From positions 16,333 through 80,332 of the forward strand of contig JAQTSO010000004.1 in NCBI GenBank assembly GCA_028711215.1: DNA of 64,000 nt, given 5' to 3'. Below are positions 38,505 to 47,336 of the stretch, piece after piece (within the stretch, counting starts at the first letter, position 1; every line of letters starts with the position of its first letter). Under the pieces are notes generated by a model that saw only the letters and a program-made list of their open reading frames with translations, ran no database searches and was not told the origin of the DNA. The DNA comes from Endomicrobiaceae bacterium. Lineage in GTDB: Bacteria; Elusimicrobiota; Endomicrobiia; Endomicrobiales; Endomicrobiaceae. The position numbers and the translations under genes are program-made.

Positions 38505-39006
38505 AACCGGTCTTCTCTATTTTTTCTATTGCTTTTGACAAAATTGCCGACTTTTCCTGTTCTGTAAAAATTTCAGACAAAACTTTTGAAACAATTTTTT
38601 GCGAAATATCAACCGACATTTTACCTATTTGTTTACTTGCTTTCTCAAATTCTTCCGAAGCTTGTTTCCTTGCATCATCTACAATTCCGAGAGATTGTTT
38701 CTTAGCATCATCTATACTTTTTTGTTTTAAACTTTCAGCAACACTTTTTGTATTTTCCAAAATTTTATCAGCATCTATTTTGGCAACTTTTAAAATTCCG
38801 ATTTTCTGCGTATCTGCTTCCTGTAAAGACTTTCTTGCTTTCTCAGCATCATCAAGTCCTTGCTTAATTCTTTGATTTCTTTCATCAAGCATTGACATAA
38901 TCGGTTTATATAAAAAAACCTTTAAAATAAAAAAGAGTATAAGAAAATTTAGAATTTGTCCTATAAATAAGCCCGTTTCTAAGCCGAATAAATTTAATAT
39001 ATCCAT
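38485..39006 (-). CDS. atpF: ATP synthase b subunit
   Basis: Peripheral stalk of FoF1. Its 173 residues consist of one N-terminal membrane helix (FIGQILNFLILFFILKVFLYKP, near residues 15-36) and a long charged helix for dimerisation (ERNQRIKQGLDDAEKARKSL onward). Length and layout are normal for a homodimeric b. The stop overlaps the atpH start. Confidence 0.95.
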   Translation of the reverse strand: MDILNLFGLETGLFIGQILNFLILFFILKVFLYKPIMSMLDERNQRIKQGLDDAEKARKSLQEADTQKIGILKVAKIDADKILENTKSVAESLKQKSIDDAKKQSLGIVDDARKQASEEFEKASKQIGKMSVDISQKIVSKVLSEIFTEQEKSAILSKAIEKIEKTGYEKGTN

Positions 39007-39010
39007 AGTT

Positions 39011-39232
<222 letters not shown>

Positions 39233-39245
39233 CTAAAATATATCT

Positions 39246-40013
39246 TTAATGATTCTTGTCTGTCATTATACTCATAAAAACCATTGTCAGCATTGCAAAT
39301 ACTATTGCCTGTATAAGTGCAACTATTGTTTCCAACATCATAAACGGAACTTTTGCCAATACCTGCCCTGTAACAATAAGAAATGAAGGTAATGGAATTG
39401 CTCCTATTATTGAAGTAACCGTGCCTAATACAATTTCTCCCGCCCAAATATTACCAAACAATCTGAATGAAAAAGAAAGAATTTTTGTAAATTCACCTAT
39501 AAATTCTAACAATCCGACAAATAAAAATATCGGCAACATTTTAAACGATATAAATCTTCCTATATAAGATTTAATACCGGTATATTTTATGGATAATATA
39601 TGTGTAACAACCAGCGAAATTACCGCCAATGCCAATGTAAGATTTAAATCACTTGTTGCTGTTCTCAAAAGCGGAACGCCTTCAAGTTCGGTACTGCCAA
39701 TCGGATGAAATCTGATAGATTCAACTCCCGGCAATAACCCAATGAAATTTGAAATAACTATCATAATAAAAAAAGTTGTAACCCACGGGTAAATATAGCG
39801 TGCTCTTTCGCCTGCAATATCTTTTGTAGCATTGTAAAAATATTCTATAACCATCTCACACATATTTTGAAATTTTCTGGGATACAAAGCAACAGAAAAT
39901 CTGAACGCAAAAATAACGGCTATTATAACCACATCGGTAATAATAGTCATAAGAACTGTGTTTGTTATCGGTACACCAAAAATAGTGGACAAGACATTTG
40001 GAGCTATTGTCAT
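39246..40013 (-). CDS. atpB: ATP synthase a subunit
   Basis: Stationary Fo subunit that forms the ion half-channels beside the c ring. The 255 residues have five to six membrane helices. The essential Arg is in SFSFRLFGNIWAGEIVLG, and LLEFIGEFTKILSFSFRLF is the conserved stretch. The C-terminal helix carries the usual VALIQAIVFAMLTMVF motif. It is first in the atpBEFHAGDC operon, about 40 bp from the nearer of two tandem promoters. Confidence 0.97.
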   Translation of the reverse strand: MTIAPNVLSTIFGVPITNTVLMTIITDVVIIAVIFAFRFSVALYPRKFQNMCEMVIEYFYNATKDIAGERARYIYPWVTTFFIMIVISNFIGLLPGVESIRFHPIGSTELEGVPLLRTATSDLNLTLALAVISLVVTHILSIKYTGIKSYIGRFISFKMLPIFLFVGLLEFIGEFTKILSFSFRLFGNIWAGEIVLGTVTSIIGAIPLPSFLIVTGQVLAKVPFMMLETIVALIQAIVFAMLTMVFMSIMTDKNH

Positions 40014-40058
40014 TGTAATATATTCCTAAATGTTTTTTTATTAACAAATAATTTATTG

Positions 40059-40087
40059 ATTCTACTATTATAGCAAATCATTGTCAA
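40059..40087 (-). promoter_or_regulatory. Proximal promoter of the atp operon
   Basis: On the minus strand the site is TTGACA, 17 bases, TAGAAT. The predicted leader to the atpB ATG is about 39 nt. Identical hexamers occur in the distal copy. Confidence 0.82.
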
Positions 40088-40229
40088 TAATCGTAATAAT
40101 TGATTCGTATACGGTATTTTTATAATTTGATTTTTCTTTTATTTATTGGATTTCAAGAGATTATGGAAAACAATAAAATATCAGTAATACGATACTTCGT
40201 TGTATTGTAAACTGGTAGACCGTTTTTTG

Positions 40230-40258
40230 ATTCTACCACTATAGCAAATTATTGTCAA
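40230..40258 (-). promoter_or_regulatory. Distal (duplicated) promoter of the atp operon
   Basis: On the minus strand the site is TTGACA, 17 bases, TAGAAT, 171 bp upstream of the proximal copy and with the same hexamers and spacer length. If both fire, the ATP synthase operon has two tandem starts. Confidence 0.78.
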
Positions 40259-40329
40259 CAATCATCGTAATAATTGATTCGTGTATTTTTATAGTTTGAT
40301 ATTAAAAAAACAATAAAACATCGGTAATA

Positions 40330-43300
40330 CTACACTTCGTTGTATTGTAAACTGGTAGATTGCTCTCCCAACAAATTCTCAAGTTCTTTCAAACAATCAT
40401 CGCTATATTTTACACTATATTCCGTTTCAATTAAATAATCACCGTTTTGATAATCTTTTATATCTAAGAACACCTTGGATTTTCCCGGATATTTTTTTAG
40501 TGTGTCTATTATCTTTTCCGACAATTCATCATCTAATAGAATTTCAGAAACATGTATATGCAGACATCCCAAATTTGGGGTATATTTCTTTTTTGCTTCA
40601 TCAATTGTGTATATTTCTTCCACAACAATCTGTCTTTTTCCCTGTTTATTTAACAATTTTCCTTTAACGACTATTACATTTTTTTCACTTAAATATTTTT
40701 CTAATCTATCAAACGTTTTCGGGAACATAACACATTCAATGTCTCCGTGCAAGTCTGCAACAACAAAACTGGCAAATTTCTTTTTTTCTTCCTTTGTTAC
40801 CAACATCCTAATGGAAGTAATCATACCGGCAATTCTAATAATTTTAGCCGTAGCTAAATTATTATTTTCCGTCGGCATCGGTATTTTATCAAACCTATAC
40901 TGTGAAAATGCAATCAGATCTCTTTTGTATTTATCCAATGGATGACCTGAAACATAAAAATCTAAAACTTCCTTTTCATATTCCAATGATATTGATTCTT
41001 CCAATGGTTCTGTCTTTTTCTGAACTGATGAATTTTTTTTGCTAAATGTTTCTTCCGGTTCAAATAAAAAACCTTGATTTGAATCTAAATTTTTCCTGTT
41101 TTTTGTTACTATTGACAGTAATTCTTCCATATTTTCAAGTATATCAGCTCTAACCTGTAACTTATCTTTGCCAAAACTATCAAATGCACCTGCTTTTGCA
41201 AGAGATTCTATTGTTTTTTTGCTAACTGTAGCTAAATCAACTTTAGATAAAAAATCGTCAAATGAAGTAAATTTTTTATGTTCTTTTCTGGCATTTGAGA
41301 TAGCATTTGCCGGACCTTCGCCGACATTTTTTATGCCTATCAACCCATACCTTATATTTTTCCCTTCTATTGAAAATTTCCCTTCTGAAAATTGAACATC
41401 AGGCGGTAAAACTTTTATCCCGAATTGTTTAGCATCTTCTATATATGAGACAAGTTTTTTTTCTTCTCCTTCTTTTGCTTTTGCTCCGCCTATTTCAGAA
41501 TTCATCATTGCAGTCATAAATTCCAGCGGATAATTTGCTTTTAAAAATGCTGTCTGATATGAAACATAACCATAGGCAGCTGAATGAGACTTATTGAAAC
41601 CATATCCGCCGAATGTTTCCATATTGTCGTAAATTTTATTGGCAATTTGTTCGCTAACTTTATTCTTCTTTGCTCCTTCAATAAATTTCGCTCTCTGTTT
41701 TTGAATTTCTTCAGGTTTCTTTTTTCCCATGGCTTTTCTAAGACCATCCGCTTCACCCGGAGTAAAACCGCCTATAACCATTGCCATTTGCATAACCTGT
41801 TCCTGATAAATGATGCAACCATAAGTGTTTTTTAATATTGGCTCCTGTGAAGGATGATCATAAGATATGCTTTTTCTTCCGTGCTTGCAATCAACAAAAA
41901 TATCAGGCATATGTGCATTCATTGGTCCGGGTCTGTAAAGAGCTATTAAAGCAATAATATGATCTATGTTTGTCGGTTTTAGTCTCTTGGTTAAACTTTT
42001 TATTCCGTCAGATTCTAACTGAAATACACCATATGTTTTACCTTCTTGCAATAATTGATAAGTCTTTCCATCATCTAAATCTAATTTGCTTATATCAAAT
42101 TTTTTATTTTTTAGTTGTATTAATTTAACTGCTTCATCTATAATTGACAATGTTTTAAGTCCCAAAAAATCAACTTTCAGCAGGCCCAGTTTGGGCAGTG
42201 TATTTCCATCGTATTGTGTAGTTACTATGTCTTTTGAACCTTTTGCAAGAGGAGAAAAACGCCTTATGTCTTCAGGTGCAATAACCATACCGGCAGCATG
42301 AACACCTGTATGTCTTTTGATTCCTTCAAGTTTGCCCGCAATTTTTATGAGTTCCGCTATTTTTTCATCACCTTTAATAATTTTCTGTAATTCTTCGGAA
42401 TTTATCTTTGCATCACCGATTGAGACTCCGTTAGGAATTGCATTTGCAATTTTTTGTCCTTCAGTCGGAGAAAATCCCATAGCTCTTGCAACGTCCTTAA
42501 CAACCATTTTGGATTTCATTGATCCATATGTAATAATCTGGGCACAGTTATTATGTCCGTATTTATTGCGCACGTATTCAATAACTCTGTCTCTGCCAAA
42601 ATCGGCAAAATCTATATCAAGATCAGGCATTGATCTTCTGTCCGGATTTAAAAATCTTTCAAAAAGCAAATTATACCTCAACGGGCATATATCTGTTATT
42701 CCCAGCACATAAGCAACAATTGCACCGGCACCGGAGCCTCTGCCCGGACCTACAGGAATATTATTATCTTTTGCATATTTTATGAAGTCCCATACAATTA
42801 AAAAATATGAATCAAAACCCATTTTTTTAATAATTTTTAACTCATGCTCCAATCTTTCTAAATGTTCTTTTTTTACTGTGCCATATCTTTTTACCAATCC
42901 TTCTCTGCATAATTTTTCTAAATATGTATCGGGAGTGAAACCTTCGGGAACAGTATAATTAGGAAGCAGCAATTGATCGGTTTTGATATTTAAATCTATT
43001 ATGTCAGAAATTACTAAAGTATTTTTTATAGCCTCAGGAACATATGAAAATGTTTCAATCATTTCTTGCGGTGGTCTGTAATAAAATAAATTTGAGCCGA
43101 ATCTCATCCTGTCAGGATCATTTACTAATTTATTTGTGTTTATGCATAATAGCACATCATGATAATATGCATCTTCTTTTTTTAAATAATGACAATCGTT
43201 TGTAGCAACAAGAGGAATCATCGTTGTTTTTGAAAGTTCAATCAAAGGTGCAATTATTTTTTTTTGATCTTCAAGGCCGTTATCTTGAATCTCCAGATAA

Positions 43301-43830
43301 AAATTATCAGAACCAAAAGTATCTTTATAAAAATTAGCACTTTTTTCAGCTTCTTTAATATTTCCTTCCAACAGCAAATTAGCAACTTCACCTGCAATAC
43401 AACCGGACAGGCAAATAAGTCCTTTTGAATATTTTTCTAATAATTCTTTATCTACTCTTGGTTTTGAATAAAACCCTTCGGTAAAACCAAGACTGACAAG
43501 CATCATAAGATTTGTATACCCCTGCATATCTTTTGCAAGCAAAACTAAATGATGATATCCGCCTGTTTCTTTTGTTTTATCCAGCCTTGATTTTTTTGCG
43601 ACGTAAACCTCACAGCCGATAATAGGCTTTATTCCTGAATCTTTACATGCCCAATAAAACTCCATTGCACCATACATATTACCGTGGTCAGTGATGGCAA
43701 GTGCCGGCATTTTATACTCTTTAATAAGTTGAAATAATTCCGCAGGTCTACCGTCTTTTGTTAACCGAACTGCACCATCCAAAAGAGAATATTCAGTATG
43801 ATTGTGTAAATGTATAAATTCTGATGACAT
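40330..43830 (-). CDS. dnaE: DNA polymerase III alpha subunit
   Basis: Catalytic subunit of the replicative polymerase, 1166 residues. In order: PHP domain (LHNHTEYSLLDGAVRL), palm with the catalytic aspartates in MPDLDIDFAD and GPGRGSGAGAIVAYVLGI, fingers (ADGLRKAMGKKKPEEI; GGYGFNKSHSAAYGYVSYQT), tandem HhH, and an OB fold near residue 990 (IIRIAGMITSIRMLV). Length is normal. The last ten or so codons lie in the tandem duplication with the atp promoter, but the reading frame is intact. Confidence 0.98.
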   Translation of the reverse strand: MSSEFIHLHNHTEYSLLDGAVRLTKDGRPAELFQLIKEYKMPALAITDHGNMYGAMEFYWACKDSGIKPIIGCEVYVAKKSRLDKTKETGGYHHLVLLAKDMQGYTNLMMLVSLGFTEGFYSKPRVDKELLEKYSKGLICLSGCIAGEVANLLLEGNIKEAEKSANFYKDTFGSDNFYLEIQDNGLEDQKKIIAPLIELSKTTMIPLVATNDCHYLKKEDAYYHDVLLCINTNKLVNDPDRMRFGSNLFYYRPPQEMIETFSYVPEAIKNTLVISDIIDLNIKTDQLLLPNYTVPEGFTPDTYLEKLCREGLVKRYGTVKKEHLERLEHELKIIKKMGFDSYFLIVWDFIKYAKDNNIPVGPGRGSGAGAIVAYVLGITDICPLRYNLLFERFLNPDRRSMPDLDIDFADFGRDRVIEYVRNKYGHNNCAQIITYGSMKSKMVVKDVARAMGFSPTEGQKIANAIPNGVSIGDAKINSEELQKIIKGDEKIAELIKIAGKLEGIKRHTGVHAAGMVIAPEDIRRFSPLAKGSKDIVTTQYDGNTLPKLGLLKVDFLGLKTLSIIDEAVKLIQLKNKKFDISKLDLDDGKTYQLLQEGKTYGVFQLESDGIKSLTKRLKPTNIDHIIALIALYRPGPMNAHMPDIFVDCKHGRKSISYDHPSQEPILKNTYGCIIYQEQVMQMAMVIGGFTPGEADGLRKAMGKKKPEEIQKQRAKFIEGAKKNKVSEQIANKIYDNMETFGGYGFNKSHSAAYGYVSYQTAFLKANYPLEFMTAMMNSEIGGAKAKEGEEKKLVSYIEDAKQFGIKVLPPDVQFSEGKFSIEGKNIRYGLIGIKNVGEGPANAISNARKEHKKFTSFDDFLSKVDLATVSKKTIESLAKAGAFDSFGKDKLQVRADILENMEELLSIVTKNRKNLDSNQGFLFEPEETFSKKNSSVQKKTEPLEESISLEYEKEVLDFYVSGHPLDKYKRDLIAFSQYRFDKIPMPTENNNLATAKIIRIAGMITSIRMLVTKEEKKKFASFVVADLHGDIECVMFPKTFDRLEKYLSEKNVIVVKGKLLNKQGKRQIVVEEIYTIDEAKKKYTPNLGCLHIHVSEILLDDELSEKIIDTLKKYPGKSKVFLDIKDYQNGDYLIETEYSVKYSDDCLKELENLLGEQSTSLQYNEV

Positions 43831-43915
43831 TTTTTCCTTTAAAAACTATTTTGAATACACCCAAGGGAAACTTTGATTGTACAAGATAATTTAGTGTTTT
43901 TTATAAATATAAATC

Positions 43916-44389
43916 TTATTTTTTACTTTTATTTTTAATAACTTTCTTTTTAGATGCAATCTTTTTTACAGAAACTTTCTTCTTAACAACTTTCTTTTTA
44001 GCTACAAACTTTTTTATATAAACTTTTTTTATTTTTTCTTTTTTAGTTTTTTCATCGGGGGTGTTCCAGATTTTTTCAAGATTATACTGAGCCCTTACGT
44101 CCGGAGTCATTATGTGTACTAAAAGTCCTCCGAAATCAATAACCTTCCACGTCGGTGATGAACGACCTTCTCTTCTGACCGGCGGGACATCAAAATCATA
44201 CTTTAATGTTTTCTCTATTTCATTTGATATAGCATTAATTTGCGGAGTAGAGGTAGCGGTAATTATAAGAAAATAATTAGCAATCGCAGTCTTGCCTGTT
44301 ACATCAATGACTATGACATCTTCACCTTTCTTATCTTCTGCAATTTTTTGAGCTTGTTTTGCTAGTTCCAAAAAATCAATTTTTACCAT
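43916..44389 (-). CDS. rsfS: Ribosomal silencing factor RsfS with lysine-rich tail
   Basis: Binds ribosomal protein L14 and blocks joining of 30S and 50S subunits. Residues 1-112 are the RsfS domain (GEDVIVIDVTGKTAIANYFLI, REGRSSPTWKVIDFGGLLVHI, ARAQYNLEKIW-like end). About 45 additional residues form a very basic tail of KKxVxKK-type repeats resembling eukaryotic H1 tails, absent from most RsfS. The tail may strengthen rRNA binding. The gene follows the LytR_C-like gene by 9 bp; dnaE lies 85 bp further on. Confidence 0.93.
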   Translation of the reverse strand: MVKIDFLELAKQAQKIAEDKKGEDVIVIDVTGKTAIANYFLIITATSTPQINAISNEIEKTLKYDFDVPPVRREGRSSPTWKVIDFGGLLVHIMTPDVRAQYNLEKIWNTPDEKTKKEKIKKVYIKKFVAKKKVVKKKVSVKKIASKKKVIKNKSKK

Positions 44390-44398
44390 GAAAATCTC

Positions 44399-45472
44399 CT
44401 ATTTTTTTTGTATTTTATCAAGTTTATCATACAAATTACAATCATTACCAATCAAAACCGTCATATCCACAAATGGTTTGGGGTTTGGCACAACTAAAAC
44501 TTCTCCACAGCCTAATATATCAACGATTTGGCTTGATTTTTCATGATTATTTATCCTATCCAAAATAATTGTAAAATCATTTTTTTGAGATTCATTCCCC
44601 CAATAAAAAACGTCAAATAAATTTTGTCTTAACATGTTTACCGCTTTTTCCGCCAATCTGTTTTTATTTGAAGCATTTAACACTTTAAGATTTATTTTAT
44701 AACGATTGTCCTCCGTAAAATCATTATTTAAGATTTCAATAACTCTATCAAATGATATATCATCTATTTCTATTCTATTTCTTCTTATCACCGTAGGTAT
44801 ATCAACAAATGTAATATCTTTAATGTTAATATTTTTTATAATATGATTTATTGGTATGCAATCAATCCACTTAAAATTTGTAGACATCACAATATTATTA
44901 TTTTTTAAAAATTTAATAATATCAATTATCATCCTTCTGTTAAAATTCACAATGACATATTTGATTACTTTAATGTTTATTACTATATTGTTTAAATAAT
45001 TACTATTGTTTAAAATATTTTTTAAAAAATTATCTCCAAATAATTTGTTTACTTCCGTCTTATTAAATAACTTTAAAAAGGAATTTAATGTATCCGTATT
45101 CAAATAAATATAATAATCTATATTCAGAGCATTATTAAATAATTTTGCAATCTCTTTTTGAATAAAATCTATTCTGTTGTTTTCTTTTTCTGTATAAAAT
45201 AATTCTTTTAATGTTCTTGTCTTTGATTTTCTTTTTAAAATAGCTATATTTTCATTTATAAACAAAAATTGAATACGTTTTGTTTTCGGAATGTATTGAC
45301 ATAAAAGAATTTTCAAAGTATTCGGATATGTTTCCTGACTGCCTTCAATGACCACTAATACATTAATAGTTTTGTGTAAACCTATATATTCATATATATC
45401 AGAAAGATAATACAAAACAGACGATGCAATAATTAAACAGACAAAAAAAACCAGTATAATTTTTTTAAACAT
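44399..45472 (-). CDS. Degenerate LCP-like protein with LytR C-terminal domain
   Basis: A 357-residue protein with one N-terminal transmembrane helix (IILVFFVCLIIASSVLYYL) and an extracytoplasmic part. Residues about 35-215 resemble the LytR-CpsA-Psr fold (TLKILLCQYIPKTKRIQFLF, IDYYIYLNTDTLNSFLKLF), but the arginines that bind polyprenyl phosphate in active LCP enzymes are not evident. The C-terminal about 90 residues match the LytR_C domain (INLKVLNASNKNRLAEKAVN and VLVVPNP). It abuts yqeK upstream (TAAATG). Between YqeK and RsfS this is the usual place for such a protein in related operons. I infer a non-catalytic envelope role. Confidence 0.65.
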   Translation of the reverse strand: MFKKIILVFFVCLIIASSVLYYLSDIYEYIGLHKTINVLVVIEGSQETYPNTLKILLCQYIPKTKRIQFLFINENIAILKRKSKTRTLKELFYTEKENNRIDFIQKEIAKLFNNALNIDYYIYLNTDTLNSFLKLFNKTEVNKLFGDNFLKNILNNSNYLNNIVINIKVIKYVIVNFNRRMIIDIIKFLKNNNIVMSTNFKWIDCIPINHIIKNINIKDITFVDIPTVIRRNRIEIDDISFDRVIEILNNDFTEDNRYKINLKVLNASNKNRLAEKAVNMLRQNLFDVFYWGNESQKNDFTIILDRINNHEKSSQIVDILGCGEVLVVPNPKPFVDMTVLIGNDCNLYDKLDKIQKK

Positions 45473-46033
45473 TTATTTATTATAAGAATTCCAAATATTA
45501 ATGATATCAGGATGTAATACTTTAAATCTTGAGATAACATATTGAATTTTATTTTGCAAAACCAATTTAAAGGTTTGATCCAAATCTTTGTAGATTGTAT
45601 CTTTTTCTATATTAAATTTAAATTTCCTATCAGGTGATAAAGCATCTGCTATGAAAACTATTTTTTCAGCACTGCTCATATTTATTCTGCCGACAGTATG
45701 ATACTTTATTGCATTTAATATTTTTTTATTTTTAATTTTAAATTTTCTTTTGGCAATGTCTTCCGATATATATGCATGTAAAATTTGAGGAGCAAATTTT
45801 AATATAAAGGAATAATATTTTATTTTAACTTTATTAATCGCAATATATTCTTGTGACTCTTGCAATGTCATCCATTTGCCGCAATCATGCAAAAGAGATG
45901 CTATTTGGATATTATAAATATTTTCGTTATAGTTGGTTGCTAATTTTGTTGCAAAATCATAAACATGTAAAGTATGTTCATACCTTTCTGAATTCAAATA
46001 TTTATACAAATAATCAAAAATTTTATTTTCCAT
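45473..46033 (-). CDS. yqeK: YqeK-family HD-domain nucleotidase
   Basis: A metal-dependent HD-fold hydrolase; characterised YqeK proteins hydrolyse diadenosine tetraphosphate symmetrically. The 186 residues have the first metal His in YEHTLHVYDFA, the HD motif in ASLLHDCGKWM, and further ligands in HAYISEDIA and KYHTVGR. The start at 46033 is chosen because it overlaps the nadD end by 11 bp and begins at the family's usual N-terminus; a longer frame to 46096 lies inside nadD. nadD-yqeK-rsfS is a widely conserved order. Confidence 0.92.
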   Translation of the reverse strand: MENKIFDYLYKYLNSERYEHTLHVYDFATKLATNYNENIYNIQIASLLHDCGKWMTLQESQEYIAINKVKIKYYSFILKFAPQILHAYISEDIAKRKFKIKNKKILNAIKYHTVGRINMSSAEKIVFIADALSPDRKFKFNIEKDTIYKDLDQTFKLVLQNKIQYVISRFKVLHPDIINIWNSYNK

Positions 46034-46601
46034 ATAAATTGTTATCCTTAATATATTCCAAAACTTTTTTTGGAATAAAATCATCAACATTTTCATTGTT
46101 TTTAATCATTGTTCTGATTTGTGTTGAGGCAATATCTTTCATCAACGTTTTTGAAAGACAGGCATACTTATAATATTTACTGTTTATATCTGTAACAACA
46201 TTTGGCCTTTGCATTACAAAAAAACCGTATTTTTTAGCTATATATTCCGGTTTTTTCCAAGTATCTAATTGATTAAAAGTATCTGAACCTACTATCAACT
46301 TAATTTTATCCTTAAAATATTTTTTTTGTAAATAATCTAAAGTTTGAAACGAATATATAATTTTTTTACTTTCTATTTCAAATGTATCAAGTAAAAATTT
46401 ATGATTATTCTCTATACCCAATGACACCATATTCAATCTATGCACATCGGAAACTTCTAATTTTTGTTTATGGGGTGGTAAATATGCAGGAACAAATATA
46501 ACAAAATCTAATTCAAATTCAAAAACTGCTTTTTGAGCAACTTCTATGTGTGCATTATGTATCGGATCAAATGAGCCGCCCAAAACCCCTATTTTAGACA
46601 T
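46023..46601 (-). CDS. nadD: Nicotinate-nucleotide adenylyltransferase
   Basis: Transfers AMP from ATP to nicotinate mononucleotide in NAD synthesis. The 192 residues carry the GGSFDPIHNAHIEVAQKA motif (HxxH nucleotide-binding turn), the KLIVGSDTFNQLDTWKKPE segment and the C-terminal STQIRTMI motif in place of ISSTxIR. Complete. It abuts batE upstream without a spacer and overlaps yqeK. Confidence 0.96.
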   Translation of the reverse strand: MSKIGVLGGSFDPIHNAHIEVAQKAVFEFELDFVIFVPAYLPPHKQKLEVSDVHRLNMVSLGIENNHKFLLDTFEIESKKIIYSFQTLDYLQKKYFKDKIKLIVGSDTFNQLDTWKKPEYIAKKYGFFVMQRPNVVTDINSKYYKYACLSKTLMKDIASTQIRTMIKNNENVDDFIPKKVLEYIKDNNLYGK

Positions 46602-47336
46602 TTATATTTTCTCCACAGAATTTTTGTCAACCCAACCGCTGAATCCGTCCAATAAAAGTTTTATATTAACCCATTTTCCTAATTCAAACAAAATTATAAC
46701 TTTTCTGCCGGCAAAAACTTCAAATGCCACTTCTTCAGTTTTAATTGGTTTATTTCTTACATAGGTATCTGTTAAAACAATTGCTTCCTGCATTATACAC
46801 TCATTATTAAATTTAATATACATTAACACACCGCTTAATACAAATAATATAAAAAAGAAAATTGAACTTTTAAAAAATATTTTTTGTTTTTTTAAACAAT
46901 ATAAGCCGAAACAAAAAGCCAAAACCGCAAATGAAACACCTGCTATAACAGTTATTTCATTTAAGGAAACTAAAAACTTTATTTCCTGAACTATAAATTC
47001 TGCAATATTAGGGTCAGGCTCTTTCGCTAATTTTGCCAACAACATTCTGTTGTATTGTATATCTTTATCTCTTGGTACAAGCCTCAAAGCTCTTTCAATA
47101 TTAACAGAAGCTTTTCCGATATTTCCTATTTTATAATATGCATTTGATAAATTATAAAAAACATAAGGATTATTCAAACCTTCTAAAATCATAATTTCAT
47201 ATTCTTTTACTGCTTGATCATAATTTTCTTGCTGATAAAATAATAATGCTTTATCCGTTTGTTCTTGATTTGTGCCGAAAGCATAAACCAGTAAAAAACA
47301 AAAAAACAATAGGAAACCGATTAATATTTTATTCAT
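46602..47336 (-). CDS. batE: BatE: TPR and SH3-domain membrane protein
   Basis: Last gene of the Bat set, 244 residues. A signal segment (to about residue 20) precedes two TPR units (ALLFYQQENYDQAVKEYEIM; VFYNLSNAYYKIGNIGKASV), two membrane helices near residues 128-175 and a C-terminal SH3-like domain (VLTDTYVRNKPI, KWVNIKLLLDGFSGWVDKNS). This is the standard BatE architecture. It overlaps batD by eight bases. Confidence 0.88.
   Translation of the reverse strand: MNKILIGFLLFFCFLLVYAFGTNQEQTDKALLFYQQENYDQAVKEYEIMILEGLNNPYVFYNLSNAYYKIGNIGKASVNIERALRLVPRDKDIQYNRMLLAKLAKEPDPNIAEFIVQEIKFLVSLNEITVIAGVSFAVLAFCFGLYCLKKQKIFFKSSIFFFILFVLSGVLMYIKFNNECIMQEAIVLTDTYVRNKPIKTEEVAFEVFAGRKVIILFELGKWVNIKLLLDGFSGWVDKNSVEKI

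Larger units (their letters stand above)
40014..40329. repeat. Imperfect tandem duplication containing the dnaE 3' end and the atp promoter
   Basis: The gap between atpB and dnaE consists of two copies of one segment. Copy 1 covers about 40056-40219; copy 2 covers about 40227-40359 and reaches into the last ten or so codons of dnaE. Both contain a TTGACA-N17-TAGAAT promoter (171 bp apart), the shared word AATAATTGATTCGT, and the dnaE-derived TTCGTTGTATTGTAAACTGG. Copy 2 lacks about 31 bp present in copy 1. Copy 1 thus holds an untranslated remnant of the dnaE terminus. I see no intrinsic terminator after dnaE. Confidence 0.88.

Noticed and set aside
46034..46096. Longer N-terminus for yqeK (MKMLMILFQKKFW...)
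   Set aside because: It lies entirely within nadD in another frame, has no ribosome-binding site and no family similarity; the start at 46033 fits homologues.
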